A DNA stretch of 64,000 nt from positions 19,865,320-19,929,319 of the forward strand of contig OY987230.1 of the NCBI GenBank assembly GCA_963920705.1. The letters are read 5' to 3'. A program made the position numbers and the translations under genes. The notes below the pieces were generated by a model. It worked only from the letters and a program-made list of their open reading frames with translations, made no database searches and was not told where the DNA came from. This stretch comes from Odiellus spinosus (lineage: Eukaryota; Arthropoda; Arachnida; Opiliones; Phalangiidae). Every line of letters starts with the position of its first letter. The stretch's first letter is position 1. Shown here piece by piece: positions 26,201-41,200 of this stretch.

Positions 26201-29200
26201 TAATTTTTGTCAAGAACGCGTCAAGCCAGAGGTATAAAATTTAGAATATGGCCTTTTAATAGTGTAATAAAACTAAAAGTAGGTTTTCGAATTAGCTTAG
26301 GCAAGGATATAATGTAGAATTTTCTTTATTTTAATCTGGGCTGTAATATTATATTTTGAAGAACTCCCGAAATAGGCTTATTGATATTTGCTTTTATCTA
26401 TGGCTATTCTTTTACGAGGCTTTTATATTTTAGGCGCAGCCATCGACATTGGGCTACTTTCTTTATGCCAAGGCCTGTCCATAGCCCGGCTCCATTTTAT
26501 AATAATAATAATCCTTCTCATTCTTTTGTAGCGAAAAATGGGGTCATATTTGGGTCAAAAATACTTTTAAGGCCGCCGTTAACTAAGAACTATATAACCA
26601 AATATCATTTTATAGATTATGTGGCTTTTTCTTATGGTCATCAAGGTTTTTAAAAGTATTTTATATAAAGGGATTGTGTAATGTTTTAATATTCTGTTTT
26701 ATCTCCTTGAAATTGATATTGAACTTCCGAAATATTTGCTTTATAATATCAGTTTCAAGGTTTTATAAATTTAGTAAAACGTCCCCAAAACCCTTGACCA
26801 TTATTATTATTATTATTATTATTGTTTGTTTTTTCAAATGTCTATCAATTTTAATTATTTTTTTAACGATCTTTCCGAAAATGATACTCAATTTCCATAA
26901 AAATCCATGACAGCTTCGCTTTATTCAATTAATTATCCCTAAACTAATATTCTGGTTTACATAATAAATACTAGCTATAGATTTAAACATGTGGTTTAAT
27001 CTAATCCACTTCTGAATATATATTTTTTTTTAAATATTTCTTAAATTTAAAATTATCTTATTGAAAGGTACATATGCTTTGATTTAGGTAAAGGAAACAC
27101 CTTTAATTTTCTTTTACTATCTCTTTATCCTAGCAATAACAATAGGTAGATAGTTTTCGGGCTTAATTTCAAGTTTATCCTTTCAAGAAAGGGGAAAAAA
27201 AAATTAAAATCTCATCGTTATATGCTCGAGTCTGTTTTTGAAAACCATTAGTAAATACTTAAACCTATTTATTCGTGACTAGTTTGCACTGTAAGGAAAG
27301 TTGAGGAGAATTAATACGTAATATCAAACCACATTCGATCTGAAAATAGTTTCCTTAACTCTCTTCGAGAGTAGAAATAGTCTTATTGAACTTAAGAGGG
27401 ATAAAGCTAGAAGGTTGAGAATTTTCCAACAAGGTTTTTCATAAAAGATAATTTCACGGTTGGCTTGAGCGATATAAAACATGCCTTTTCTTTTTAATTT
27501 TTTTTCCCCGCGACGTTTTACAGACGGAATAAGGGATTAAATTCCCTAGAAAGTCCTCGAATATAAAGAAATAAAGGGGTACTATAAGCAAAAGCTTTAA
27601 TTCGTAGATTGATACAAAAGCCGCGTTCATATTAGGCCTTGGAATTGATTTAAACCGTTTCAAAAACGTTTCGTTGGAGTCGTGTGAACGGGAAACCATT
27701 TTTTTCTGCAATCGATTTGATTCGATTTCTCGAAACTGCTTCGGGAACCAGTATGTTCATACCGATTCGGTTTCAACAACCGATAGATGAAGCTACAATA
27801 AATCGATTTATAAAGATAATGCGTGAACACGTGACGCTTAACACGATTCCTGGCGATTTGAATATCGGTTTGATTTTACCGTTTCAAAAAGAAACCATTT
27901 TTATTTTTTATCTTGAGTTTACCTTTGATTCTTTGTATACTTAAATAAACTTTTCACTTTTTCTAAGCGGCCCATTGCGCCAAATTGCGCGTTTTAAGAA
28001 GGTCTTTATGCTAATCCTACATTTTCCAAGAAATTATTTCAGTGTTGAAACCAATCTTTTCACGCTGAAGTTATAAGAGAGTCTATTTTTAAATCTTTTA
28101 CGTATTTTTGGTTTATAATTAGAAATTTCTTAAATTCTGACGTCAGTTTCTGGTCTTATATACCCACACTTTAAGGTGGGATATTAGTCTAAGGTTTTGA
28201 TAAATAAACATGTCAGCAATTTTATCTATACTCGATGCAGTTCAAGCCCAATTTGCTGAGAGTGTCAGTGAATGTGTATTATATACACATTTTTTCCCGA
28301 TTTTTCACTGGGAATTTTGTCTTAAAGGTAGTATGAGGAGGAAAATTAAGTGTTTTGCGTAGTAAATGTCTATGAATTGCGCAAATAAATTGTAAACCTT
28401 AAAATTTTGGCATTTAATTGAAAGGAGAACCTCCGACAAATCAAAAGACGTCCCACCTTTGACTTAATAAAATCCCCGCGACAGGTGTTGCGTCATTCGC
28501 TCTTTAAATCGCGCTAAATCTCGTTCTTGATTATTTTCACGCGCAGAATCGCGCGTGTCGAGGAAATTTTATGAAGCCAAAGGTGGGGAGTCTTTTCATT
28601 AGTCGGAGGTTCTCCTTTTAAATATATGCCAAGATTTTTCCCGCGGGTTTAGGCGAAAGGCTGAGTTGGATACTCTTAAGGAGGGTTTTCATATACTCTT
28701 GATATTGCTAAATGTTTCCTATATTTTTTGAACAAAAGGATGGGTTATTTTGGAGCTTGACCATTGTTTTCTTTGTTTCTCTTTGGTTGCTCTTAAGAAG
28801 AATCTCGCTGACCAAGTCAATTTTTTTTCTCTCTCTCTTTTGTTTCTGGTATATACAGAGCCGCTTTACAAGGATTGCTGGATCGTCGAGGCATCGACGC
28901 GCACAACATCAATGTCTATCTCGATTCTTCGAACACTCCCCTTTCCTTACAGTTCGAGACCTTTCGACTCGGCGGCAATCATCTACACGTTAGAGGTTAG
29001 TATTCTTCCCATTCTTTACAAATTCTTTATTATAGGCTGGTTCATACCATAGAGAACATGGCGAGAGGAGTAGAAGGCTTGTAAATTGTACCGGTCCTTT
29101 TAGATTTAGGGTTCTACTTCCGGTGATAAGAATTTTTGAACCCACTGTTTTAAGTTCAAAATACTTTCCCAAGTAGATTTAAATTATTTTTGGCAGAGGC

Positions 29201-32200
29201 TTAGCATTTTTATTCCTCTCGTTATACTCTATATCTCTATATTCAGATGGGAACCAATGAGGAGCGAAAGTGGAGCTATAATAATGGGAGATATAGGTGT
29301 CTACAATGTTCCGTAACTTTAACCCTCCTGTTGTTATTTCTCCACTTTCTCTCCTTATAGTTTGCCCCGTTTGAACCAGGCTTTATGCCATTCGCGTTCG
29401 CCATATCACGTTCTTCAAATCATTATGGTTCGCTTCGTTTGAACCTCGGATTGTCGTCCTAGTTTGTCCGATGATTCTCAGATATGAGATTCAGAGCCTC
29501 AATCAGGGAAAAAAAAAGGTTTTCAGAAAACAAAAACAAACCAAATGACTAAATTAGATTCTATGGAATTGGGAGCTTTTAAGGGTTTACGCCAGAAATT
29601 GCTTGATTTGACCCTAAAGGGAGAATGAAGTCCGATAAAAGCTATTTTCAATCTTGGAAATAGGCCTCATTTAATTAAGTTGTCAAATTTTTAATTTACT
29701 CGGAAAATATAGTCATCACGAATTCAAGAAGGGGGTTTAAATTTGAGTAAAATTTCGGAGTCAATTGTAGAGATTCTTTGTCAAAGAGTTCATTTATTAC
29801 TTTTTTATAATTATTAAAATCCATTTTTTGACTAATAATCTTCGCAGTTCCCCCAAAAAATTTCAATTTCAATCTTCCGAAACGTTTAAAAACAATTTCA
29901 AAAGTATCGGGTATCCGCGCACAGCCTTATTTTATCGATTGTACTTATCGCAATCGATGCTTTAATCTTTCCAAGTGTAACCCGAATTCCCATCGTTTTT
30001 CAAAGACCAATTAATCTATTTTTAAACTATAGGGGTTGGATTTCGTACCAATTAAAACCTCGTAAAAAATTCAAGTGATTGTCCCTTTCAACTTTTCCTA
30101 TTGAATTTTAGATTCGTATATCTGAACCAACTTCAACTCGTTTTAATTAGCTGTAATATGTCGGGCATGATTGCTACAAAATTAGTATTAGCCTTCCAAA
30201 TTATACATCTCTGGGTTCACGCGTTTTTAAATAATTCTTTTTTTCCGCTAGAATTATTCTGGAACTTAATTAAAAATAATTTTCAAATGAAAGGTTATAT
30301 ATTTTGGATTGGTGTCCCCCCATTTTACCCAAAATAGGATTTGGCAATGATTATCTTTTACCCAAAAAAATTATTTCTCGTTTCACCCAATCGCGTTAGC
30401 CACAATTCCCGTTTACCCCAATGTCACTTTCAACCAGGGATTATAGCCTACAATTTTTTTATAGATTATTGGGATTTCAACGAATGAAGTTTAGGTTAGG
30501 TTAGGTTAGGTTAGGTTTACAACTTTTGTAAATAAAAATACGCTTCATATGATAAATTTCAGATATATCATGAAGTTAGGGCCGAATTAATTAAGGACGT
30601 AGAAGGAACCAAATAAAAAAATAAAATCTATTCATGTAAATATTATATTTCAGTCGTTTTAGGAGAAATTTATTTGGGCGAAATGGGATTTGGGTGAAAT
30701 GGGAATTGGGTGAAATGTACATAGAGAAATGGGAATTGGGTAAAATGGGATTGGGCGAAATGGTAATTGGGGGAAATATTTTGGGTGAAATGGGGGGGAA
30801 TCTTTGGATTAAGTACTTTCACAAAAACGACCCCGTGAAAGCTACAATTTCACGTACCAGAACTCGAGAGTATCTACTGTAGGCTTTATAATAGTATAAT
30901 AGCCACGGTACTTCGATGATGACGTAATATGTGTTTTAAAACATCTTTAATTGCAAAAATATTTTTTTGTTGATCCTTAATTTTTGCAATTCTTTATAAA
31001 ATAGATGAATATTCTAAATACATCAGTTTGCAAACTACAGTAAAAGCTGAGGCGTATTAATTCTCAATGTTAAAACTTCTATAGGATTTAAAGTAGTTCC
31101 ACGAATCTTGTCTAAAACTCAAAACGTATATTGAGCCAACGTTGTTATATTGTCGGAAATTGAAAATATAATCATGTAAGAAAGTATTTAGAATATCCGT
31201 CACCTTACCCTTATACGCGCTTTAGTTCATTTTAGTTAAACAATCATAAAAAAAAAGCTGATGGATTCGAAATATGATTTATGGCATGAATCTAAAATGA
31301 TGAAAATTTTTCAGCGCGAAGGGCTCTTTTCGTTATTGAATTGGCAACTTTGTCATAACGTATTTTATTCCACGGTAAACGTAAATAGTAGGTGTTAGAA
31401 AAAAAATCATATTTTACATTTTATATTTTTATTCATTTTATATGAATGACTTTTAGGTCCCTCTTTATTAAAGTGAGGCTCTCACGAATTTTTCAACTCC
31501 TAATGGAAATTGAGTAGCATTGTCGGAAAGATGGTTAAAAAACGATTCAAAATATATATACATATGTCATAGAACAAAATTACCGCGACAGTAAAAATTC
31601 TTATTTTATAATCGCCATTTTCAAATCAAAATAAATTCTCATTGATCGAATGAGAAAAATTTCTAATTTCTTTTTCACACTACCTTTATTAAGCAATAAG
31701 TTTTTTCACTCTGTCAGTGTCGACATCTAGAACGATTAACAATCTTAATAGATAAACTTTATCTTATAATAAATAACAAAACCTGGCGTTCCTAAGCGTC
31801 CTCTAACGGCAAACAATGGAAAATGTTAGAACTAGGAAAAGCGCGTGCGTGGCTGCTATGGATAGAGAATAGGCAGACGCTTGCTTGGCTTTGCCAGCAC
31901 TGCTTATGAACGTCAGGTTTTTTTATTTATCTTTATTATGTTATGCGTTCATTGTTAAGATCTAGTCGTCACCTAAAATCATAGTTCCTTTAATCCCATT
32001 TAGCACAAGATCACGTGTGACGTTGACTCCATTATAGTTCCCTTAGACTTTCAAAAATGATCAGTGATTGTCCGTTTTAGGCGGAAACTAATCTAGAATT
32101 TTTAATTGTCGAACAAAGAATCTTCAAGATTCTCTCGTAACCATTTGTCCTTCTTTCGACGCGTTCCCATTTCACCGGATCTAAGATCGATAATAAATCG

Positions 32201-35200
32201 ATTGAAGATTTAACCAAGAATGAAACGGAATTTCCCCGATGTTTAGATAAATCTTCCTCTTCCCTCTTTTCCTTAAAGTACATAGACAACTTGACCTATA
32301 CTAGATCTCGATCACCCAATTGGTTAAAAATATTTTAGATAAAAGTCTCAGACATAGAAGATTTTAAATTTTCTGATTTTCTAAAGTCTATAGATTATAT
32401 TTTTAATACTATTAAAATTACAAAAATATACAGGTTTTGTTTTTCCCCGATATATAACGTAGTTTAGTTTTAGAACTTAATAATAATTTTCATACGAAAA
32501 GTAGGAATTTCTGGGTTAAGTACTTTCACGTAAAAGACCGCGCGAAAGCGACCATAGTGATGACGTAGTATTTGCGGGGAATTTTGGTTTTAAAATATTT
32601 CGAAAGTGGCGATTATAAAATATAATTTTTTTGTCGATCTTACCGAAGTTACTCAAAATTTATTTCGAGCTCATGAAAAAATAGTGACAGCCTCACTTTA
32701 AAGGGAGAATGAAAGGCCAAAACAACCTATTTTTAATCGATTAAGGAAGTATATACTCTTATTGACGTCATTATACCCTTTTTTGAAATAAGTGTGATTG
32801 CCCCTACAGTGTATCTTTTCTTTGGACACCAATGTACGAGTGTTAAAACACTTTTACAGGCGCTACGTTGAAATAGCCTTAGATTTATTGCCCCTAAAAG
32901 ATTGCTTCTATTTCAAAATTTGCTCTTTTAATATCACTATAACATAATAGAAATTAATGCTATATTGATTGATTAATACTATATACGTTTCAACTATGAC
33001 CTTTTTCAAGTTTCATGTACGTGTCAAAATTTTGGTTTTTTCTTTAGACTGAGGCTTAGGATTTTTCATACTTGCATCATTAAAGGTATAATGAAACGAA
33101 TATTAATATATTTTTAATCTATTAATAGCATTAATTTATGAGTAAAACATTAAGAGTTTTAACTACAAAGCCGCAATTAATAAAAAAACTAATGTTTGAT
33201 CAATTTTAATGTTTATAAATATTTCAACTCTCTTAATTTATTAAAATTAAGTAAAGTTGCTCGTCTTAATTTTATTATACCTTTAAAAATCACCTAAATC
33301 TGGTTACTTACGTAAGTCAAACCTATATTAAGCTTTCACTTTTGATAACATCCAATCGTCGATATATCTCACGGCTCGTTGGAGATTGGATTACTATACT
33401 TACGCCCTGTATAGGTAGCTTTTCGATACGATTTTTGTTTTTAGCCATTAACTAAATTATAGTTCTAACGTGTAAAGGATTATAGGCCTGAAGGTTTCGC
33501 TTGTATCTGATCTGAAACCATTAATTTTTATACTACATACTACCCGCGAGGGTTGACTAACTTTCAAGTTAACACGCAACCTATCTCCCACTCAATTCGC
33601 GTCAAACACGTAAATTTCTATTTCAAGAATTTAAAATATTATCTAGGCTGTTTTTTGTCATGCGCATAACGTCATAGTTTCATTTTTATGTGTATCTATA
33701 GGTTAACGAAAGAAATAAACTATCCCAATCAGGAAAAATAGACTAATTTGGTCAAAAATTGGTGCAAATTGCTAAATTTCAACAGAATTCAACCAAATAG
33801 ACTTGAATTCAATTTAGTTTAAAACGCCATTGGTCCAATTTAGTTCAATTCAGATTATTCCCAATATGGACATTTTTTTTACCAAATTAGGCGAATTTTC
33901 CTGATTGGATAAGTCGATATCTTTGGTTATTCTTGAAATTTAAAGCAACATTGACGTCACGCGCGTGAAGAAACAGTCTCGCGAATTTTTTTCAATTCTT
34001 GAAAATGAAATTCACGTTTTTGGCGCGAAATCAAATTGACGATTCCCGAATTGAGTTGGGTTTCGTGTGTACTTTAATAACAGATATCCTCAGATAATCA
34101 GTCCCAAATTTCAGTATGTTCAAAAGGTATTTCATATAATCAAGACGTAAAATAAATGAAGGAGGTTAAAGCTTTATACTCTCTGAAAACTCAAACTTAT
34201 CTAGGTCATCTCGCTTCACGCGCTATTCAATTATCGGAAGAGCATTCTCTCTCGCGCGATAATCGATGTCAATTTCAGTTTTCAATACGTATAGAGTTAT
34301 CCCTATTCGCGAAACCTTAACGACTTCTTTCGCTCGTGCTGCAAACTCAGACTGATTCATACAATACTAGCGATCAGTTTAAAGTTGAGACTGCTTGTAT
34401 GCTCAAGTAGAGTACCTTTAATATCCCTTTTACTAGTATCAACTACCTTTGACACGTTGTATATATTTAGCTTTTGGCGGGGAAAAAACGCGGGAAAGAT
34501 ATAAGAAACGAGTCTCTGGACACTTGGATATTGGAAAGGTGAAACCGATTCCTGTAGTTGTACTCCACCATCAGGGAATCAATCATTTTTTTATTATTAT
34601 TATTATTTGGCGCGTTTATAGGGTTGTTCAAGCTGTCTATACGAGTGTCGCTGATCTCTCGCGTCATCATCTTTTAATTTAATGGCGATAGGACTCGTAG
34701 GAAATGACCTAAAGTCCTAAAGGAACCCCCAAAAGTGTCGTGACATTGCTCTCGCTATCGTAAAGTTTCCTACTTATACACTACGCGTACTTTATCAAAA
34801 TATTTACCGATTGAGATGCTGAGTTTGTGTTTCTTTTTATCCCCGGAGATTTATTTTTACTAGAGTTTTTAGAATAGTAATTAGGCCTAATTAGATTTTT
34901 GTTAATTAACGTAAAATTATTAAAAGTATAAAGAGAAAGATCGAGAGAAAGAATTTTATTTATTTTAATTATATTTGATATTCTAATTTTTAAAAGAAGT
35001 TATGTTTAGCTTTCTATGAATATTTCTATGATCTAGATCAGGTTACCCGTTGGAAGCCCTTATTTCCAAATAGATAAAACATAAACGTATCTTAAGAGTT
35101 ACCGGGCAAGATCGATTTTGATCAAATTCGTAATCGATTCTTCGACTTTATTTCTATATTCAAGTCTTACCAGCAGCAGCCAATAAAAAGTTGTATCGAA

Positions 35201-38200
35201 ATAAACAAACGCGTGTCCTCTAACGTTCGTCCTTAATATAGATATCTTCCGTTTACACAACGTTATTTATAAACTTCCATTCCATATCATTTGACACGAA
35301 CTATTTTAATATCTATGAGGTTTAATATTGTGTATTAATCCGCTTCAACATTAAAGAGATTGCAAACTTCTCGTAAAGAAAAACGTATAAATAGGTTTTT
35401 TGTTTCGTATCTTTTATATTTTTTTGGACTTGGCGACCAACATACACCGTTATAAGCACCGCCCTTAGTCAGTCCCTCGACTTGAATGTGCAGGTTTCAT
35501 CCATAAACTAAATCGGGGCAGTAAAACATCTTCGATTCTTTCAAAGCGCGCTCCAAGTTGAAACAGTTACATTTAGAGTGTTTCTATAATATTACAAATT
35601 ATGATATCATCGTGTTTCTAATCTTCGCAAGGTAATGATTTAGTATTTATTAAGTCCGAGAGGATATCTTAAAACTGGTAAAAAATTTAATCGCCAATTT
35701 TCAACATCTTTTTCGTGCGGTCTTTTTCGTAGAAGTACTTAATCCAGAAGTCCTTGTTAATTTAAAAATAAATTCAGTTCTTTTATTACCTCAAAAGCTA
35801 TTTTTTTTCGATGCAAATGGTTAAAAGTTAAGTTTCGCGATTAGTCTCGTATTTTGCCAGAGTATTTTCGGAAATTGGGATTTAGGAAGGATACTTTACG
35901 GACGTACTCTTATCTAGTGTTAAAAGATTCCTTTCACCTTTTGTTACCGAAAAGTTTTCCGAGACTTTTTCCGAGATGTTGTGTCCGGAGGTGAGTTGAA
36001 GAAAAAAAAAAGAACTAGTTTTCGCACTTCATTTCTTTGTCGCAAAATATATAGACCCCGGGTTTTGAAAGTTAGAAATTCGCTGGTAATCGTTATCAGT
36101 TCGTTCCGGAAGTCACCGAGCTCCAACCGATTTTCTATAAAGACTTCTCTCTTCTTTAAAGGGATACTTTACTCTAGAAATAAGTTTTTTCAAACGTCTG
36201 TTAGCTTAATTTTATCAGCAAAGGACCGGGTAAACGTACTGACCCATCACTTAAAAGTCATCACCCTGTCAGGCTGGAGTAATTTGGGCACTTCCTCGAT
36301 GTTTTGAGTCGGGAGAGATGGACGAAATTTAGGCGGGCCGCGCTTGCCCCCAACTCAAAGAGTGACGCTTCAATTTCACTATTTACACCTATTTCGGCCG
36401 CTAGAGTGTCTCGAATCAGAATCTGCCGGTAAATTTACCTGGACCTTTGCTGATAGTATTAAGCTACTTGTTTACTTTAGGCTTAGCGACTTAAATAATT
36501 AACTGTAAATTACAGGTAAACTTTTGGAGAGTTTTAATACGATTATTATTCATATTTTAACAGTCCCAATCGATTTAAATTAATTTGTTATCAGTCTAGT
36601 ATCCCTTTAAAAATTTTGACTCTCGCGAAGAATTTGTGATTTTCATTTTATTTTTGTAACTCGTTCTTTTCTCGCTTATCGCCAAAAACACTTTGCTCCC
36701 AGGTTTTTTTTTACTATTTTTTTAATCGAAACTTGATATTGTTAAGCTGCAGCTTCTTTGCGGGTAAATTTTGCATTCATTCGGAGATATAGATTTTCTA
36801 ACCCCGTGACAAACATAATGGAAAAATCTTTAAAGGGAGAATGAAAGGCCAAAACAACCAATTTTTAATCGATAAAGAATGCTAAAACAATGAGAAAAAC
36901 AATAATATAACTCACCAAAAATATTTTCTTATTTTATAATCAGTTTCCAAAGCTCCGAAACTTGCAGATGCTAAGCCTTGACTGCCTAGCTCGGCGAACT
37001 AGGCGAGCACGAACCGTATGTTTTTTTAATGTTCCCGTCTGATCTAGTCGCCAATCACGAGCGAGTACGCGTATTTTTAAAATACGCGTACTCCCTCGTT
37101 ATTGGCGACAAGAACAGCCACGAATATTAAAAAAAAATACAGGTCGTGCTAGGCCTAGTTCACCGAGCTAGGTAGCCTAGGCTTAGCATCGGAACTTTGG
37201 AAATTGATTATAAAATAACGAAATATTTTTGGTGAGTTATATTATTGTTTTTCTCATTATTTTAGCATTCTTAACCGATTAAAAATGGGTTGTTTCGGTC
37301 TTTCATTCTCCCTTTAAAGTAAACCTTTTATTTTCACTAGTAAAAAAAGTACAACCCAATATTTAATTACTCGAAAGAAGGCTTAACATTAAGGATACTA
37401 GAAGAGTTTAAAATGTCTCCGTGATTTCTAGAAATGAGTAAATAAATTGGACAAAATCATGCATTCGAAATTTACTTTTGTTTCAGATTTTTGTTGTTAA
37501 CGTCAATGATTATAGAGATATGATAAGTTGAAGAAATTAGATTCCTTTATAGTTCATTTTCAAACCATTAAAAAACGGGTTTTTAGTTCGGAAACAATTT
37601 TAAAAAAAATGTTCCAAGGATAAATTGAAATTTTAAAAATTTGATGAAGCTGTATTTTATTTACAAGGGGTTTTGTAATCGCGATGAGTTAGAAAACTAC
37701 TTTCATTTCACTATTAGGTTTTACATTGGGTATCAATCCACCTCACCTTCCTATAAAATCACGAACATCTCGCGAATGAAATATTACGTAATCTACTTTT
37801 CATAATATGAGTTGTTTTGAACCATTTTTAATATTCATTCCGTCCACTTTCTTAGATACAATGAAGACAAAGGCGGTAAAGGGATAAACAAAATTAACTT
37901 TAAAGGGAAGGTGAAGAGGATAATGAATTGATTGTTTTATAGATTCTCCCTCCGTTTAAGTTATATTTTCCTAAGCCTACTTTAAAACGTTGTGTAATAT
38001 TGCCTCATTTTTAGTTAAAATTTAAAACCCAAACAGAGCGCGATACACGGACCCAGGGGAGATATATTACCATCCAATTTCAAGGCAGATTATCCTACAA
38101 TTTGTTTTTTTATCCCCCCTGGAGTTGAACAAAAAAAATAGAAATGAAAAATTCCATAAATCAGGATTTTTGACAGTTTGATGAAATAGTTTTATCATTT

Positions 38201-41200
38201 TCATCTCTATCTCTCTTATCTTTATGGAGTCGCGCAAAATTCAGTTCATTCCCTATCCTTGTCTCATCTTTATTCATACTTCCGATTTCATCTTCCTTAT
38301 TCCTTAAAGTCCTAGGAAGTAAGAATATAATGATTCCAATCTGAGTCGACCGTAACGAGGAATAAAAGATACCCTTTCCTTTTTGCAACAAAAAAAAAGG
38401 AACACAATAAATCCTTATTTTTGCAAAAAATAAATTGATGATGTTTTTTTTTTTTTTTTTTTTTTTTTTCATAGCTCGGGATTCGTCGGATTTTGCTTTC
38501 ATTACTCGGGCTAACAGTACGGGGAGCACCGGAGCTCCACCGGCCAATGTCAGAGTCCCCGCTAGTAGGAGTAACAGTACAAGCGCCTCACTTCTAGGCA
38601 AGGATAAGGATGACAAACCCACCAAGAAAATGTCCGCAGCAGGGGTAAGTTTAATTCAAAATTATTTTCTTTATTTGGGGGTTTTAATATACTGGGCGAA
38701 AGCTAGGACTATTAACAATGGAGTCATTGTTCATAAGCGTCCTCTAACGGCAAACAGTGCGGACATATGTAGAACTTAACAAAACCACGGAAAGAATCAA
38801 TCCGTTTCATCCCATCTAAAGATTAAGTCAAAATATTTCAACTATTATCGTGATGAAAAATGAAAGATTATGATTTTTTTAAAACAAAAGTTTCCGACAG
38901 TTTGATTGGTCAATCCACTACTATTTTCCCACTTCTATTAAATATAATCAAAATATTTTTAGTAAAACTTAGATAAACGGGACGAAACTTCATTCTTATA
39001 CAGCAATATTTTCAAAAATTCTGGTTTTACTAAAGTTTTTTTAATACAATTAATATTTCCTGGAGTGTGAAAGGTCGATCTTTAGAGAATTTATTTTTAT
39101 CTACAAGATCCAATCAATATATTTCTAGTAAAAAATATGATAATAATGGTGAAACCCCATTCGTATAGGCTGAAAAAATCAAGATTTCTCTAGGCCCAAG
39201 AGTTAATTTTGACACCGAACTGGATATAAGGCTAGAACTGTCTAATACCCTCTTCAGACGATCATAAAATAAGCCGAGTTCGGTTTATTTTAAGCCAAAA
39301 TAAACTGAAGTTTAAACTGGTTTAAAAGCTTACGACCTATGTTTTCAGACGAGAAACAAAACTAACTGAAATTTAATAGCAATATGTTTCCCGCCAAAAA
39401 TATGGGATTTGATTTTTTGAAAGTAAATTACCTTTGAGATTTATTTTCCAATATTTTCAACCTTTATTTCATAATCAGTTCGTTCACAATCATTTTTTAA
39501 AAGCGGAGAAAAGGTTGAGGCGGAGAAATTAAGCCGCGCGCGCGGGAAGAGCTAAGCCTAATTTGACGTAATTAGGCTTAGCTTTTCCCGCGCGCGGATG
39601 GCGTTGGTTTATTTTTTAACCGCGGTTTCGGTTTGAATCTGGGTTTTAAATTTACACCGTCTGAAACACTAACCCTGGTTTAAAAATGAACTTTGGTTTA
39701 CTAAACCCAGTTTTATAGGCTCGTCTGAAGAGGGTATTAGTCTCTTAGATACTTTCTAAAAATTATTTCCGCCATTAACATTTTCACGAAATCTCTGATC
39801 CTAAATATTAAAGACGAACATTATAAAGAGAAAATTACTGTTTTTTTAAAGTCCCATAATCTTAGCTAAGTGTATTTTGTTCTCGCTTGAAAACAAAAGT
39901 TAATTCTTGTAAGGTATGTTGCCTTTATACGTTCGGTGCTAAATCAGTTTTGGAGGACAGTCGTTAAAACTTCTAAGTCCCTTAGCCGTTAGGGAAATGA
40001 ACCAAAGGCGAGGTAATGTCTCCTTTTCGCGTTCACTGCAGCGTGCGCGGCTATTATCGAAAAGTTTATAATACTCCAACGGATATGAGATTACATTGTT
40101 ATAGTTGAGAAATTTCGCGCCAACTTTAAAGTGATGATGTCACCATTTTTTTGTTTTTTTCTGAAGGACAAATTCCGAATTTCTATTAACGGATTGTGGT
40201 CGTTGGCCGCTCTTTAAATGGCCGTAACTTTTCACTAGAATCTCCTACACCAAAACTGATTGCAGCGTTAGAAAGTAGACATTCCGTTCATTAATTTCGA
40301 ATAATAAAATTATACCTCGCCACTCGGAAAAGGATTCCTGGTAACTAGCTATGAATTGAGAAAAATTCATAAAATGACCCCTATCTTTAAATGGCCGTAA
40401 CTTTTCACCGCTATCTCCTTGACCAAAACTGATTGCACTGTTAGAAATTTGACACTCCGTTCATTAATTTCCAATAATTAAATAATGCCTCGCCGCTCGA
40501 AAAGGATGCCTAGCCACTAGATACAAATTGAACAAAAGTCCAAACATTTCCAGGAGTATTTTTCATAAAATGATGTCATCTCTTTTTCAAAGTTAGGGTC
40601 TAAAGAAACATCGTAAGTTATAAAACCGATGCTTTCCCCTTAGGAACAGTCTATTTTACCTCTCGCATTTTAAAATTACCACAGACTGTTCGAGATAAAG
40701 CTACGTTAGGGACAGAAGAAATACCTGGTAGAATTGCGATTAGAAAAATCAACCTCACCATCTTTCTACTCGTTGACTCGTCAAGATGAATTTTTTTCTG
40801 CCCCTATAGTCAAGAATAATGACACCGTTACTCTTTTGACAATATTATGGGTGTACCTAGCTACGAAATATAGCCTAAGGTCCTTTTTTTGGCCAAATCT
40901 CGAGTTATATTAAAAGAGGTCCCCCATTTTCTTTTTGGGCGCCAAAATCCTTTTCTTTAGATTTCCCTCAGGAAATTTTAAAGCTCATTTTGTTCTTTTT
41001 GCTAAGGTAGGCCTTTTTTTTTTTTTTTTTTTTTTTTCTAACCCGAGGTCCCTAGACCTTATTTAGCTCTTTTTGCGACAGGGTTATGCCTCGTTTCGCT
41101 TCTTCAATCATTCTTTCGACGATGCTTTTGGCGCGAAAAAAAGCTTTTAAAGAGATAGTTAAACGCTTCAATAAGTTTTTATTTTGAATGCTTCGTGTAC

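Larger units (their letters stand above)
28996..38474. other. 9.5-kb PLEKHG5 intron
   Basis: Holds the inverted array at 30308, repeat copies at 31472 and 32513, the small element at 33725, the hairpin at 36834 and a TTAA end near 37895. AGCGTCCTCTAACGGCAAAC at 31796 recurs at 38729 in the next intron. No second gene seen. Confidence 0.6.

Noticed and set aside
30491-30520. (TTAGG)n as a telomere or chromosome end
   Set aside because: Only about five units, flanked on both sides by ordinary intronic sequence of the host gene.
38161-38625. 154-codon minus-strand reading with a Leu-rich start resembling a signal peptide
   Set aside because: It is the complement of PLEKHG5 exon 4 and its poly-T acceptor tract, giving the Lys run and Leu-rich segment.
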